Shown here: one piece after another, positions 24,607-34,681 of the stretch
How the letters are laid out: every line of letters begins with the position of its first letter
How positions within the stretch are numbered: the first letter of the stretch is position 1
Assembly (NCBI GenBank): GCA_009937625.1
Contig: JAACFA010000004.1
Span: 1-34,707 of the forward strand
Origin: Gammaproteobacteria bacterium
Lineage (GTDB): Bacteria; Pseudomonadota; Gammaproteobacteria; GCA-001735895
DNA length: 34,707 bases
Direction: 5' to 3'
The notes under the pieces: model-generated
Seen by the model: the letters and a program-made list of their open reading frames with translations, nothing else
Told to the model about the DNA's origin: nothing
Databases searched by the model: none
Position numbers and translations under genes: made by a program

Positions 24607-25784
24607 TGCCCGCGCAGCAGCCCGAACGCGGGTTTCCGCAAACCGAGTACGAATCCAGGACCGAGAGCGCGCAACGTATGATGCGTGAACGACAACTCGA
24701 TGCCATGCTGCTCACCACCGAGCCGCATGTGCGGTATTTCAGCGGCTTCCTGACCCAGTTCTGGCAAAGCCCGACCCGGCCCTGGTTTTTGCTGCTGCCC
24801 GCGACCGGCAAACCGATAGCGGTGATACCAACCATCGGCGTTGCCGGCATGCGTCAAACCTGGATCGAGGATATCCGCAGCTGGGCCTCACCCCGGCCCG
24901 AGGACGATGGGATTTCGCTGCTGTTGTCGACCATCAGGGAGCTCCCGGCGCGCTTCGGGCGCATCGGGCTGACGCTCGGCGCCGAAAGCTATTTGCGCAT
25001 GCCGGCCCGTGATTACCGGCGGCTGGAGGACGAGCTGTCGACGCTGGAACTGATCGACTGCGCCGCGCTGATGCTGAAGCTCTGCAGCGTGAAGTCTGCG
25101 GCCGAAATCGAAAAGATAAGATACGTCTGCGAACTGGCGTCGGACAGCTTCAATGCCCTGCCCGGTTTCGCACGGCGGGGCCAGAGCGAACGCGAAATCG
25201 TACAGGCATTGCGCATCGACCTGCTGCAGCGTGGCGCCGACCATGTGCCATATATCGTCTCGGCCTCGGGCAACGGCGGATACGGCGATATCATCATGGG
25301 CCCCGGCGATCGCAAACTGGAAGACGGAGACGTCCTGATTATCGATACCGGCAGCGTATACGACGGCTATTATTGCGATTTCGATCGCAACTATGCTTTT
25401 GGTCACGCGCCTGATAACGCCCGGCGGGCATACGAAACCGTGTATCGCAGCACCGATGCCGGACTGGCAGCGGCCCGACCGGGCGCCACCACGACCGACC
25501 TGTGGCAGGCGATGTGGTCGGTACTCGAAGCCGGCGGCGCAACCAGCAACGATGTCGGCCGCATGGGCCACGGCCTGGGCGCACAGCTCACCGAATGGCC
25601 CTCGATTACCGCCAGCGATAACAACCCGCTGGAGCCCGGGATGGTGATAACGCTCGAACCCGGCATGGACTGCGGCGAAAACAAGATGATGGTGCACGAG
25701 GAAAACATTGTCATCACCGAATCGGGCGCAAAACTTCTGAGCAAGCGCGCCGCCGCCGAACTGCCGATCGTCGAGCCAGTCTAA
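24606..25784 (+). CDS. M24 family metallopeptidase / creatinase-like (Xaa-Pro peptidase-type)
   Basis: Five metal ligands visible: IIDTGS (D), CDFDRNYA (D), GHGLGAQLTEWPS (H), ITLEPGM (E), VHEENIVITE (E). Confidence 0.9.
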   Translation: MPAQQPERGFPQTEYESRTESAQRMMRERQLDAMLLTTEPHVRYFSGFLTQFWQSPTRPWFLLLPATGKPIAVIPTIGVAGMRQTWIEDIRSWASPRPEDDGISLLLSTIRELPARFGRIGLTLGAESYLRMPARDYRRLEDELSTLELIDCAALMLKLCSVKSAAEIEKIRYVCELASDSFNALPGFARRGQSEREIVQALRIDLLQRGADHVPYIVSASGNGGYGDIIMGPGDRKLEDGDVLIIDTGSVYDGYYCDFDRNYAFGHAPDNARRAYETVYRSTDAGLAAARPGATTTDLWQAMWSVLEAGGATSNDVGRMGHGLGAQLTEWPSITASDNNPLEPGMVITLEPGMDCGENKMMVHEENIVITESGAKLLSKRAAAELPIVEPV

Positions 25785-25792
25785 TCAACGTT

Positions 25793-26305
25793 ATGGGTCA
25801 ATTCTTAATCAGTCTAAGTCAACAGCGTCGCTACTGGGTCGCACTGGTGGGGCTCGGTATTTTTCTCGAGGCTACCGCGCTCTTTTACCAGTACGCGCTC
25901 GACGAGTGGCCCTGCGTGCTCTGTATCCACGTGCGAATCCTGGTCATGGCGTTCGTCCTGCTGGGGTTACTGGGCCTGGTTTTCAACGCTTCGGTCCCTG
26001 CGAGACGACTGCTCCACGGGGTTAATATCGTTATCATGGTCGGGCTGCTGGAACGCTCCTGGCGCCTGCTCGCCGTGGAGCGCGGATGGATCTTCGGCGA
26101 TTGCGAGATGGACCTCGGCATGCCGCCCTGGTTCGCGCTGGACCAATGGTTCCCGTGGCTGTTCGAGGTGCAGACTTCCTGCGGCTACACTCCGCTCATC
26201 ATGTTCGACATTAGCATGGCGGAGGTGTTGCTTGTTTTATCGGCTGCGCTGTCGGTATTAAGCATGGCGGTATTCATCGCGAGCTGGTTCACCAGGCATC
26301 CGTAG
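25793..26305 (+). CDS. dsbB: Disulfide bond formation protein B
   Basis: ALFYQYALDEWPCVLCIHVRI, four TM segments, second Cys pair in GDCEMDLG...QTSCGY. Confidence 0.85.
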   Translation: MGQFLISLSQQRRYWVALVGLGIFLEATALFYQYALDEWPCVLCIHVRILVMAFVLLGLLGLVFNASVPARRLLHGVNIVIMVGLLERSWRLLAVERGWIFGDCEMDLGMPPWFALDQWFPWLFEVQTSCGYTPLIMFDISMAEVLLVLSAALSVLSMAVFIASWFTRHP

Positions 26306-26346
26306 AATCCAGGACATCCGCGCTCGTTGGACACTCGGGCACTCGC

Positions 26347-26369
26347 GAGCTGGTCTACGAAACCAGCTC
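26347..26369. terminator. Perfect 8-bp hairpin between convergent dsbB and nudF (possible bidirectional terminator without U-tract)
   Basis: GAGCTGGT-CTACGAA-ACCAGCTC; no T-run on either side. Confidence 0.3.
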
Positions 26370-26965
26370 TAAGCCGACTCGTCGCGCAGTCGCGATTCGT
26401 TCAATTCCAGCCACAGCAGCGCGATGATGGTCGCCGACGACCGGATCCTGCCCACGCGAACCCAGGCATAAGCCTGCTCGGCGTCCATTACCATTACCCG
26501 GATATCCTCGTGCTCGTGCGACAAACCGTGAATCCCCCCAACACCCTCGCTGTCGACGATGCCGCAGAACAGGCTGCAGTGCTCGCTGGTTCCACCGGGA
26601 CTGACATAATAATTGCTGATCGTTTCCAGCCGTTCGATGTTGCAACCGGCCTCCTCGACGCACTCGCGTAACGCAACCTGCCGCTCCGATTCACCGGCAT
26701 CGATAACACCGGCGACGCATTCCACCAGCCAGGGTCCATCGGCATCGTCTATGGCACCGGCTCTGAACTGTTCGATCAAAACCACCTTGCCGCGCCGGGG
26801 ATCGTAGGGCAGCACCGCCACCACCACGCCACGCTCGAAAATCTCGCGGGTGAACACCGGGCTGTTACCGCCGGCGAACAATTCGTGGGAGATACTGTAT
26901 TCGTCCAGCCTGAAATACTTTTCGAACAGGGTACGGTGACTCTCGAGCTTCCAGCGGTATTTCAT
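26369..26965 (-). CDS. nudF: ADP-ribose pyrophosphatase (NudF-like NUDIX)
   Basis: VVLIEQFRAGA..., WLVECVAGVIDAGESERQVALRECVEEAGC Nudix box; starts at MKYRWKLE. Confidence 0.88.
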   Translation of the reverse strand: MKYRWKLESHRTLFEKYFRLDEYSISHELFAGGNSPVFTREIFERGVVVAVLPYDPRRGKVVLIEQFRAGAIDDADGPWLVECVAGVIDAGESERQVALRECVEEAGCNIERLETISNYYVSPGGTSEHCSLFCGIVDSEGVGGIHGLSHEHEDIRVMVMDAEQAYAWVRVGRIRSSATIIALLWLELNESRLRDESA

Positions 26966-27702
26966 GCCAGTTTCGACTCCATGATCGCGGTCACTCGCAC
27001 CAGATCCTCCTCGGTGTCGATCCCGGGGCCCGGGCTGGCGTTCGCCTCGGCGCTGTGAATCGCGTAACCGTTGCACAGGGCGCGCAACTGCTCCAGCGAT
27101 TCGGCAAGCTCGAGCTCGCAGGGCGGCAGGCTGCTGAAGGTCTCGAGAAAGCCGACCCGGTAAGCGTAGATACCGATATGCCCGAGGTACTCGTCGACTA
27201 CCCCGCCGCGATCGAACGGAATCATCGAGCGGCTGAAGTACAGGGCATGACCGTTCTTGTCCTGCACCAGCTTGACCTGGTTAGGATCGCGGGCCGTGGC
27301 GGCATCGATGCGCTTATGCAGGGTTGCCATGGCGCAGTCGTGACTGGCGAGATTATGTGCCACCTGAAAGATGTTGGTCGCCGGCATCAGCGGTTCGTCT
27401 CCCTGCAGATTCACCACTATACTGTCGGTGCTCCAGCCCAGTTTTTGCGTGACCTCGAGTATCCGATCGGTGCCGCTGCGATGCTCGCTATCGGTAAGAC
27501 AGGCAGACCCGCCGAACGCCGTCACGGCATCGGCAATACCCTGGTCGTCGGTCGCCACCACCACTTCGGTGGCCTCGGCATCGCGGGCAGCCAGGTAAAC
27601 CCATTCGATCATCGGCTTGCCGCAAATCTTTCGCAACGGCTTGCCGGGTAGCCGTACCGAGGAGTAACGCGCCGGAATAACGATGCGAAATTCGGGATTC
27701 AT
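26962..27702 (-). CDS. kdsB: 3-deoxy-manno-octulosonate cytidylyltransferase
   Basis: FRIVIPARYSSVRLPGKPL, NLQGDEPL, GHIGIYAYR; ATGA overlap with nudF. Confidence 0.95.
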   Translation of the reverse strand: MNPEFRIVIPARYSSVRLPGKPLRKICGKPMIEWVYLAARDAEATEVVVATDDQGIADAVTAFGGSACLTDSEHRSGTDRILEVTQKLGWSTDSIVVNLQGDEPLMPATNIFQVAHNLASHDCAMATLHKRIDAATARDPNQVKLVQDKNGHALYFSRSMIPFDRGGVVDEYLGHIGIYAYRVGFLETFSSLPPCELELAESLEQLRALCNGYAIHSAEANASPGPGIDTEEDLVRVTAIMESKLA

Positions 27703-27706
27703 CGAC

Positions 27707-27895
27707 TCAATCCAATGCCTCGACCTCTTCGCTGGTCAGTTCCCTGGCCTCCTCCGGCAGCATGACCGGAATACCGTCTCGAATCGGGTAGGCCAGGCGC
27801 GACGCGCGCGAGATCAGCTCCTGTTGCTGCTTGTCGTAAATCAGCGGACCCTTGGTCACCGGGTCGACCAGTATATCCAGTAAATGTTTATCCAC
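27707..27895 (-). CDS. Trm112/YcaR family protein
   Basis: [49 protein letters not shown]. Confidence 0.92.
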   Translation of the reverse strand: MDKHLLDILVDPVTKGPLIYDKQQQELISRASRLAYPIRDGIPVMLPEEARELTSEEVEALD

Positions 27896-30206
27896 GGTGT
27901 CGACTCTCCAGTAGTTGCATTAGCTGGCCGGTCAGGTTATCGCTCAACTCGATACTAAGCGGCACCACCCAGATACTTTCACGGGCCAGGCCCCTCAATT
28001 TTACCGCATCCTTGTGGGTTACCAGAATCGGCAATTCTGGTTTCAGATTCACGTCCTGGGCGCTGAATTCGTGATGATCCGGGAATTCGTGCTCGATGAC
28101 GTCGATACCCATCTGCCTCAGGCTGGCAAAAAAGATTTCGGGAAAACCAATCCCGGCCAGGGCATGCACCTGGCGCCCCTGGAACTCGCTGATATGACGT
28201 CGCCGATCCGGATCCGACAGGTTCCAGACCTCGCCCAGCGACTCGATCACCTGGTCACTGTCGCGATCGATGGTAATGTCGACCTGCTGCAAACGAGCGC
28301 GTGGCTCTCGCAGGGGTCCTGCGGGCAGCATCAAACCGTTGCCTAGCGACAGGTAGCGACATACGGCAATCTCGATGTCGCGCTTGAGCGCATAGTGCTG
28401 CAGGCCATCATCCGCAAGGATGATATCGGTAGCCGGGTACTGCTCGAGAATTTGCGTGGCGGACGCGATCCGGTTCGAACCGACCCCGATCGGGCAACGA
28501 CAGATCTCGGACATCATGTTGGCTTCATCACCGGCCGCATTGTCGGTGATACCATCGTGCAGGATTTGCACCCTGTGCTCGTTTCCACTTTTGTAGCCGC
28601 GCGTTATGATCGCCGGCTGATAACCCCTGTCCCGCAATAGCTGGTACAGCGCCACCACGATCGGGGTTTTGCCATTGCCGCCGAGGGTAATGTTGCCAAC
28701 CACGATGGTCGTAACCGGGAGTCGTCGCGAGCGCCTTAAACCGAGCCGGTAAGCCAGCCGCCGCAGGCTGCTCAGCAGGTAATAAATCAGCGACAGCGGC
28801 ATCAGCAGAATCGATAGCGGATTCATCGACCATAGCCACCAGCCCTGCCGTTTTTGCGACGACAGGCTGACCCAGTTTTGCATCAGGGATTTGTTGAGCA
28901 CCGACGAGCGAATAATCCTTGGCCTGGCATCGCCGGTTTTTACATCGCCTTCCTTGCCATCGCGGAACTGCATCGAGTGGAGCTTGGCATAGATACCGTC
29001 GTTTTCCAGCAATTTGGCATGGGTACCCTGTTCGACGATTTTGCCGCTCTCCATGACCAGGATATGGTCGGCATGTTCGATCGTCGACAGGCGATGCGCG
29101 ATAACCAGGGTGGTACGATTTTCCATCAAGTGCTCCATCGCATGCTGGATGAAGCGTTCCGACTCGGTGTCCAGTGCCGAGGTCGCCTCGTCCAGAATCA
29201 GTATCGGAGCATCTTTCAGCAGCGCCCGGGCGATTGCGATACGCTGGCGTTGACCGCCGGATAGCAAGACGCCGCTTTCTCCGACCTCGGTATCGAGCTG
29301 TTCCGGCAAATCTTCGATAAACTCCCAGGCATGGGCCTGCCTGGCGGCCTCGATAATCTGCGATTCGTCGACCTCGTTTACCACGCCGTAGGCAATATTA
29401 TTGCGTATGGAATCGTTGAACAGGCGCGCATCCTGGCCAACGTAGGCAATCTGGCGACGCAGGTCGGTAATGTTGTATTCGGTGATAGGTTTACCGTCTA
29501 ACAGTATTTTGCCGCTGTCGGCCTCGTACAGCCGAGGTATCAGGTTGACCAGGCTCGATTTACCGCTACCGGAACGCCCGACGATCGCGACCGTCTGCTT
29601 CGGCTTGACCTCGAAGCTTATCTCATCGAGCACGCGCTGCTCACTGCGTCGATATTGCAATACCACCCCGTCGAACTGCAAACTGCCTTTGGCACGCTCG
29701 AGTTCGAGCTGACCCTCGTTGTGCTCGCTGTCACGCGAGGTCAGTTCAAACACGCTTTCACCGGCAGCAATACCTTTCTGGATGTTGGCGTTAATCGAGG
29801 ACAGCACTCGCATCGGCGCCAGCAGCATCGTCATTGCAAACAAAAACGATACGAAGTCACCGGTGGTAACGACGTCACGCATCGATTCAGAGGTCGCAAA
29901 AGCAACAATTGCGGCGAACGCAATCGCCACCACCAGCTGAATCAGCGGCATGCTAACCGCCTGAGCGATCGACATTTTCAGATGCAGTTTCAGATTGTTC
30001 CGGTTCTTACGCTCGAACTTGTCGCGCTCGAAATCGTCACCGCCGAAAATCTTAACGATACGGTTACCGTCGATTACTTCCTGGGCGACCTGGGTCACCC
30101 CGCCCATCGACTGCTGGATATTTCGACTGATAACGCGGAAACGTCCCGAAATTTTGACCACGATCAAAAATACCACCGGCCCGGCTACCAGGAATATCGC
30201 GGTCAA
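27888..30206 (-). CDS. lpxK: Single ORF: C-terminal part of MsbA lipid A flippase (TM part + ABC ATPase) running in frame into LpxK tetraacyldisaccharide 4'-kinase
   Basis: Walker [26 protein letters not shown], then [53 protein letters not shown]. No stop between MsbA and LpxK parts; TTG-initiated 5' end lies within the msbA coding region. Confidence 0.85.
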   Translation of the reverse strand: MTAIFLVAGPVVFLIVVKISGRFRVISRNIQQSMGGVTQVAQEVIDGNRIVKIFGGDDFERDKFERKNRNNLKLHLKMSIAQAVSMPLIQLVVAIAFAAIVAFATSESMRDVVTTGDFVSFLFAMTMLLAPMRVLSSINANIQKGIAAGESVFELTSRDSEHNEGQLELERAKGSLQFDGVVLQYRRSEQRVLDEISFEVKPKQTVAIVGRSGSGKSSLVNLIPRLYEADSGKILLDGKPITEYNITDLRRQIAYVGQDARLFNDSIRNNIAYGVVNEVDESQIIEAARQAHAWEFIEDLPEQLDTEVGESGVLLSGGQRQRIAIARALLKDAPILILDEATSALDTESERFIQHAMEHLMENRTTLVIAHRLSTIEHADHILVMESGKIVEQGTHAKLLENDGIYAKLHSMQFRDGKEGDVKTGDARPRIIRSSVLNKSLMQNWVSLSSQKRQGWWLWSMNPLSILLMPLSLIYYLLSSLRRLAYRLGLRRSRRLPVTTIVVGNITLGGNGKTPIVVALYQLLRDRGYQPAIITRGYKSGNEHRVQILHDGITDNAAGDEANMMSEICRCPIGVGSNRIASATQILEQYPATDIILADDGLQHYALKRDIEIAVCRYLSLGNGLMLPAGPLREPRARLQQVDITIDRDSDQVIESLGEVWNLSDPDRRRHISEFQGRQVHALAGIGFPEIFFASLRQMGIDVIEHEFPDHHEFSAQDVNLKPELPILVTHKDAVKLRGLARESIWVVPLSIELSDNLTGQLMQLLESRHRG

Positions 30207-30709
30207 ATAATGCGCAGGCTATCCTGGATGAAAGCCGTCAATGAAGACGAAACGGCCTTCGAAACCTGCTCCACATCATAGGAAAACCGCGCCACGATCG
30301 AGGCGCTCGAAGATTGGTCGTATTCATCGCTGGTCATCGTCAGCAGCTTCTCGAACATCATGCGTCGAAGGGTGTTGATTACATGGCGTCCGATATAGCT
30401 CATACAGTAGCTGCGCAGGAATACCGCGACCATGCGCACCATGAACAGGGCCACGATTGCGAACGGTATCAGCTTGATGATCTTGGGGTCGCGATCGATA
30501 AAGCCTTCGTCCATCAGCGGCTTCATCATGTAGGCGAATGCCGCGTCGGTGGCGGCAAAGATAATCATACCGATAAACGCCAGCAGGAAATAGAGCTTAT
30601 GCTCGAACGCCAGCGAGAGTAGCGCGCGATAAGCCTTGAAGCCCGTCAAATTACCTTCGATCGGTTTCACTATGCTGACTCGCCTACTCGATCGGGCGCG
30701 TGGTGGCAA
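30203..30709 (-). pseudogene. msbA: 5' fragment of msbA (first TM helices), frame-disrupted relative to the downstream ORF
   Basis: [72 protein letters not shown]; the continuation [17 protein letters not shown] is in another frame. Confidence 0.75.
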
Positions 30710-31100
30710 TCGATACCTGCTTCAGGCCCAATTGGCTGACGACGTCCATCGCGGTAACCAGGGATTGCACCGGTGAATCTGCATCTGACTGGATTACGAT
30801 CGGCAACCGGTTGCCATCCATGGCACGCTCGAGCGCTGCTCGCAGCGTTGCACTCTTGCTATTGGTTAGTTCACGCGAGTTCAGAAAGAAGCGGCCTTTA
30901 GCGTCGATCAGCAGGTTAAGTTTTCGCGGTGGATCCTGGGTTTGCGCCTGGCTGGCTTCGGGCAACCTGATCTTAAGCTGGGAGGTGGTATCAAAAGTGG
31001 TCGATACCATGAAAAAAATCAGCAACAGGAAAACGACATCGATTAACGGCGTCAGGTTGATGCTAACGTCTTCTTCGGGTTTGCCGTGATAAAAATTCAT
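30684..31100 (-). CDS. exbD: ExbD/TolR family biopolymer transporter
   Basis: EEDVSINLTPLIDVVFLLLIFFMVSTTF. Confidence 0.93.
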   Translation of the reverse strand: MNFYHGKPEEDVSINLTPLIDVVFLLLIFFMVSTTFDTTSQLKIRLPEASQAQTQDPPRKLNLLIDAKGRFFLNSRELTNSKSATLRAALERAMDGNRLPIVIQSDADSPVQSLVTAMDVVSQLGLKQVSIATTRPIE

Positions 31101-31104
31101 CGGT

Positions 31105-31722
31105 CTATCCTAGCTTCTTGCGATCGCCATGCAGAAATTCGACTAGCTTCATCGCCTCCTGCTCCATGACCACTACCAGGTCATCGATCTTGCGCTTTAA
31201 GTGACGATAGAAAATGAGGCTGGGTATGGCAATGGTCAGCCCGGCCGCGGTGGTTATCAGAGCTTCTGAAATACCGCCCGCCAGTTGCCCCGGATCACCC
31301 ACGCCGACGACCGTGATCGCGGTGAACACGCGAATCATGCCGATGACCGTGCCAAGCAGGCCCAGCAACGGCGTTATCGTCGATATCGTACCCAGCGTGT
31401 TCATGAAGCGTTCCATTTCGTGCACCACGTGCCGACCCGTCTCCTCGATGCTTTCGCGGATCAGGTCGCGCGACAGGTGACGATTGATAAGGCCGGCGGC
31501 AAGCACCTTGCCCAGCGGCGAACCACTCTCGATTTCCGCAATGTGCTTGTCGGTCAAAGCATCGCTACTGAGTAGATTCCAGATACCGGTTAACAACTTT
31601 TCCGGAATAACCTTTTTTTGGCGCAGGGTCCACGTTCGCTCGATAATAATGGCTGCCGCGACGATCGAGCACAGCAATATCGGCAGCATCAGCCAGCCAC
31701 CTGCCTGAACCAGTTCAAACAC
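31105..31722 (-). CDS. exbB: MotA/TolQ/ExbB proton channel family protein
   Basis: TISTITPLLGLLGTVIGMIRVFTAI and GGISEALITTAAGLTIAIPSLIFYRH. Confidence 0.93.
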   Translation of the reverse strand: MFELVQAGGWLMLPILLCSIVAAAIIIERTWTLRQKKVIPEKLLTGIWNLLSSDALTDKHIAEIESGSPLGKVLAAGLINRHLSRDLIRESIEETGRHVVHEMERFMNTLGTISTITPLLGLLGTVIGMIRVFTAITVVGVGDPGQLAGGISEALITTAAGLTIAIPSLIFYRHLKRKIDDLVVVMEQEAMKLVEFLHGDRKKLG

Positions 31723-31773
31723 GCTATTTCCTCAGGATTAAATGCCGCACATCATACTGTGACAGGCCGCTTT

Positions 31774-34056
31774 TTACCATCGCCGCCAGATGCGTTCGCG
31801 TCGGCTACGTTCGGCCCTGATCCTCAGGCCATCGGCCGTGCTGTCAATCGTAATCGCACCATCGCGATCGCTGCGCAGCTGGCTTGCCGCTAGCGCCTGG
31901 TAGCGCGCGACTACCGCGGTTGACGGAAAGCCCCAGCGGTTCCCCCGGGCCAGCGTATAGACGACATGCCGCGGCGCGACCCGCTCGACAAAACCGGCGC
32001 TGGAGGAGGTTGCGCTGCCGTGATGCGGCACCACCAGCACCTCGGCCTCGAGCCTGGAACCATGCTCCGCCACCAGTCTCGCCTCACGCGAAATTTCGAT
32101 ATCGCCAGGCAACAGTAATCGGTGCCTGCCATTGACCAGCAACACACAGGATCGATTATTGGTGCTGCGCCAGTGGCCCACGCTCGGCAGAAAACTAAAA
32201 TCGACTCCGTCCCAGCGCCAGTCCGGGTAGCCATGACAGGAGCGTACCCGCTGCTCGAGCCCGAATCGAGACTGCAGTTCATGCGGCGTGCCCGAGATCA
32301 GGCGCGCTGTCGGCAGGTCGCCGATTACCCCGTGCAGGCCACCACTATGGTCCTGATCGACATGGCTGACAATCGCCAGGTCGGGCCAGGCGATTGCCCG
32401 AGCGCGCATAGCCGGCAGCAAGCCCCAGTCGGTGGCGCTGAAAGCAGCGGCCTTACCCGGCCCAAAATCGTACACCAGGCTGTGATGACGGGTACGTAAC
32501 AGAATCGATGTGCCCATGCCGACATCGAACACGATCAGCTCGAAGTCGCCTTGCCGCGGCCGTGCTGGCTGCCAGATCAGCAAAGTCGACAATCCGAGCA
32601 TCATGACCGCACGCGCCGCCAGTCCGGCCGGCATCAACAACCACAGGAGCATCGCCAACGCCAGCAGTACCAGCGGCGCAGGTAGTGCCGCAGTCACCGA
32701 ATCCATGCCGCTCGACAGCAGGAACTCGAGATAATCCAGCAGGACCTGCAATGCCCCGTCCGCCAGCCTGAAAAGCACTCGAGCCAGGTCGACATCGGCT
32801 AGCGCCAGCAGGCCGCCCAGCAGCACTGCTGGCAGCACGATAAAGCTGATCACCGGTATCGCGACGACATTCGCCGGCAATCCCGCAGGATTGAACTGCT
32901 CGAATATCAATAGCCCGAGCGGCGCAAACAGCAAGGAAAAGCCGCATTGCAGCAGCAGTAACTGCTGCCAGCCGCGCATTCGTCGTGGCAATCTGAACTG
33001 CACGAACGCGATAACCAGCAGTGCGCAGGTGCTCAACCAGAAGGAAGCCGAACCCACCGAGCGGGGATCCAGCGAAAGTATGACCGCCACCGCGAGTGCC
33101 AGCGACTGTAGCAAATTGATCCGGTTGCCGAGTAATAATGCCAGTGTCATGACGATCAGCATCACCAGCGCTCGCACCGTCGGCAGGCTGAAACCCGCCA
33201 GCGCCGCGTAGACCGAGGCGGCCAGAATCGCCATTACCGCGGCCATCTGCAACCGGTTCAAACCGCAGTAGTAGAATCTGGGTCGCCAACAGTAACGACC
33301 GAGCGCGAACATCACCAGCGCCACCATTCCGACGTGTAGTCCGGATATGGCCAGCAAATGGGCGGTGCCGCTGGACTGCAACAGGTTTCTATCGGCGAGC
33401 GTGATATCGCCGCGAAATCCAAGCAGCAGGGCCTTGATCAGGCCGGCATGACGACAATCGCTGCAGTGATCGTCTACCGCGAAGGCCAGGTGAGAACGCC
33501 AGTAGGCGATACCTACCGGACTCGCGGCTTCGAGCCGCAGGTTCGACGGCGAAGCGCGGATATAGCCGGCCGCGTCTATGCCGCGGGCAAACTGCCAGGC
33601 TTCATAGTCGAAGCCGCCCGGATTGAGCATCCCACGCGGTTGTCTCAGCTTGACCTGGAAGCGCCACCTCTCTCCAGCGCGCGGTATGATTTCGTTCTGG
33701 TGCCAACTCAACCGCAGCAGGCGAGGTGTGGCGCCGGGGTAACGATCGATCTCGAGGTTTTCGAGGTACAGCCGGATACGCCCTGTCTGAACCTCGGGCA
33801 GATCCGCCACCACGCCGCTGACGCTGGTTAACTGGTGATCATAACTGTTGATCAAACGGTGATCGAGGTGATGGTGAAACAGCGCGCTGCTCCAGAGATA
33901 CGCCGCGGCGGCGAGCAGCAGGAAGCGGTGGCCAGGACAGTAACAGCACAACAGCAGCAGTAGCGGCGCAATCGCCGACCAGAATCGATCCGGTAATTCA
34001 TTGCCGTAAAATGCCGACAACGAGCCCAGTAAAATGGCAACTGCCAGTTGGGGCAT
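31774..34056 (-). CDS. comEC: DNA internalization competence protein ComEC/Rec2
   Basis: SGTAHLLAISGLHVGMVALVMF competence domain and metallo-beta-lactamase-like VSHVDQDHSGGLHGVIGDL; 760 aa. Confidence 0.95.
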   Translation of the reverse strand: MPQLAVAILLGSLSAFYGNELPDRFWSAIAPLLLLLCCYCPGHRFLLLAAAAYLWSSALFHHHLDHRLINSYDHQLTSVSGVVADLPEVQTGRIRLYLENLEIDRYPGATPRLLRLSWHQNEIIPRAGERWRFQVKLRQPRGMLNPGGFDYEAWQFARGIDAAGYIRASPSNLRLEAASPVGIAYWRSHLAFAVDDHCSDCRHAGLIKALLLGFRGDITLADRNLLQSSGTAHLLAISGLHVGMVALVMFALGRYCWRPRFYYCGLNRLQMAAVMAILAASVYAALAGFSLPTVRALVMLIVMTLALLLGNRINLLQSLALAVAVILSLDPRSVGSASFWLSTCALLVIAFVQFRLPRRMRGWQQLLLLQCGFSLLFAPLGLLIFEQFNPAGLPANVVAIPVISFIVLPAVLLGGLLALADVDLARVLFRLADGALQVLLDYLEFLLSSGMDSVTAALPAPLVLLALAMLLWLLMPAGLAARAVMMLGLSTLLIWQPARPRQGDFELIVFDVGMGTSILLRTRHHSLVYDFGPGKAAAFSATDWGLLPAMRARAIAWPDLAIVSHVDQDHSGGLHGVIGDLPTARLISGTPHELQSRFGLEQRVRSCHGYPDWRWDGVDFSFLPSVGHWRSTNNRSCVLLVNGRHRLLLPGDIEISREARLVAEHGSRLEAEVLVVPHHGSATSSSAGFVERVAPRHVVYTLARGNRWGFPSTAVVARYQALAASQLRSDRDGAITIDSTADGLRIRAERSRRERIWRRW

Positions 34057-34129
34057 GCGGTCCCTGCCCTTTATTCCCTGTTATTTGATCCAACTCTTTG
34101 CAGATTATTCAATATCTGTCGATAATACA

Positions 34130-34681
34130 ATGATCATGGCAAGGAAGTTTCTCAGGAAATTACTGCCGCACTCTGACGTCATCACAAAGAACCGCTGGAT
34201 CAAACTCCTTGGCCCGCGGCTGCAGGAGCCGTCACTGTGGCATATCAACCGGCGCTCGTTTCCGCTGGCGGTGGCGCTCGGAATATTTTGCGCATTTATC
34301 CCGATTCCGTTTCAAATGCTGGTGGCCGCGGTGGGCGCCATCTGGTGGCGGGTCAATATACTGGTGGCGGTATCCATGGTGTGGATCAGCAATCCGTTCA
34401 CCATGGGGCCGATGTATTACTTCTGTTACCTGCTGGGCGCGAAAATGCTCGGCCTCGAACCGGGAAGATTCCACTTCGAGCTGACTATCGACTGGCTGCT
34501 CAGCGGCCTGGCGGCAATCTGGGAGCCATTCCTGCTGGGATGTTTTACCGTAGGCTCGATTACGGCGATCCTATCGTTCGTGCTGGTACGCATTCTCTGG
34601 CACTTGCACATCCTGAGCCATATCAAGGCGCGCGCGAGGCGGATCCACAACCGCCATCGCCATGCCGCCGAGAAAAGGTGA
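34130..34681 (+). CDS. DUF2062 family membrane protein
   Basis: LWHINRRSFPLAVALGIFCAFIPIPFQMLVAAVGAIWWRVNILVAVSMVWISNPFTMGPMYYFCYLLG; start at ATG 34130 (or 34136). Confidence 0.88.
   Translation: MIMARKFLRKLLPHSDVITKNRWIKLLGPRLQEPSLWHINRRSFPLAVALGIFCAFIPIPFQMLVAAVGAIWWRVNILVAVSMVWISNPFTMGPMYYFCYLLGAKMLGLEPGRFHFELTIDWLLSGLAAIWEPFLLGCFTVGSITAILSFVLVRILWHLHILSHIKARARRIHNRHRHAAEKR

Noticed and set aside
24606-25784. M24 protein as DMSP lyase DddP (would fit the DMSP theme)
   Set aside because: DddP is an M24-fold enzyme, but this sequence lacks the DddP-like N-terminal region and resembles Xaa-Pro/creatinase-type M24 proteins; it is coupled to dpaL, not to DMSP genes.
30203-30206. Programmed ribosomal frameshift joining the two msbA ORFs
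   Set aside because: No slippery heptamer was seen, and a frameshift would still leave about 12 TM residues missing; a deletion or assembly error explains it better.
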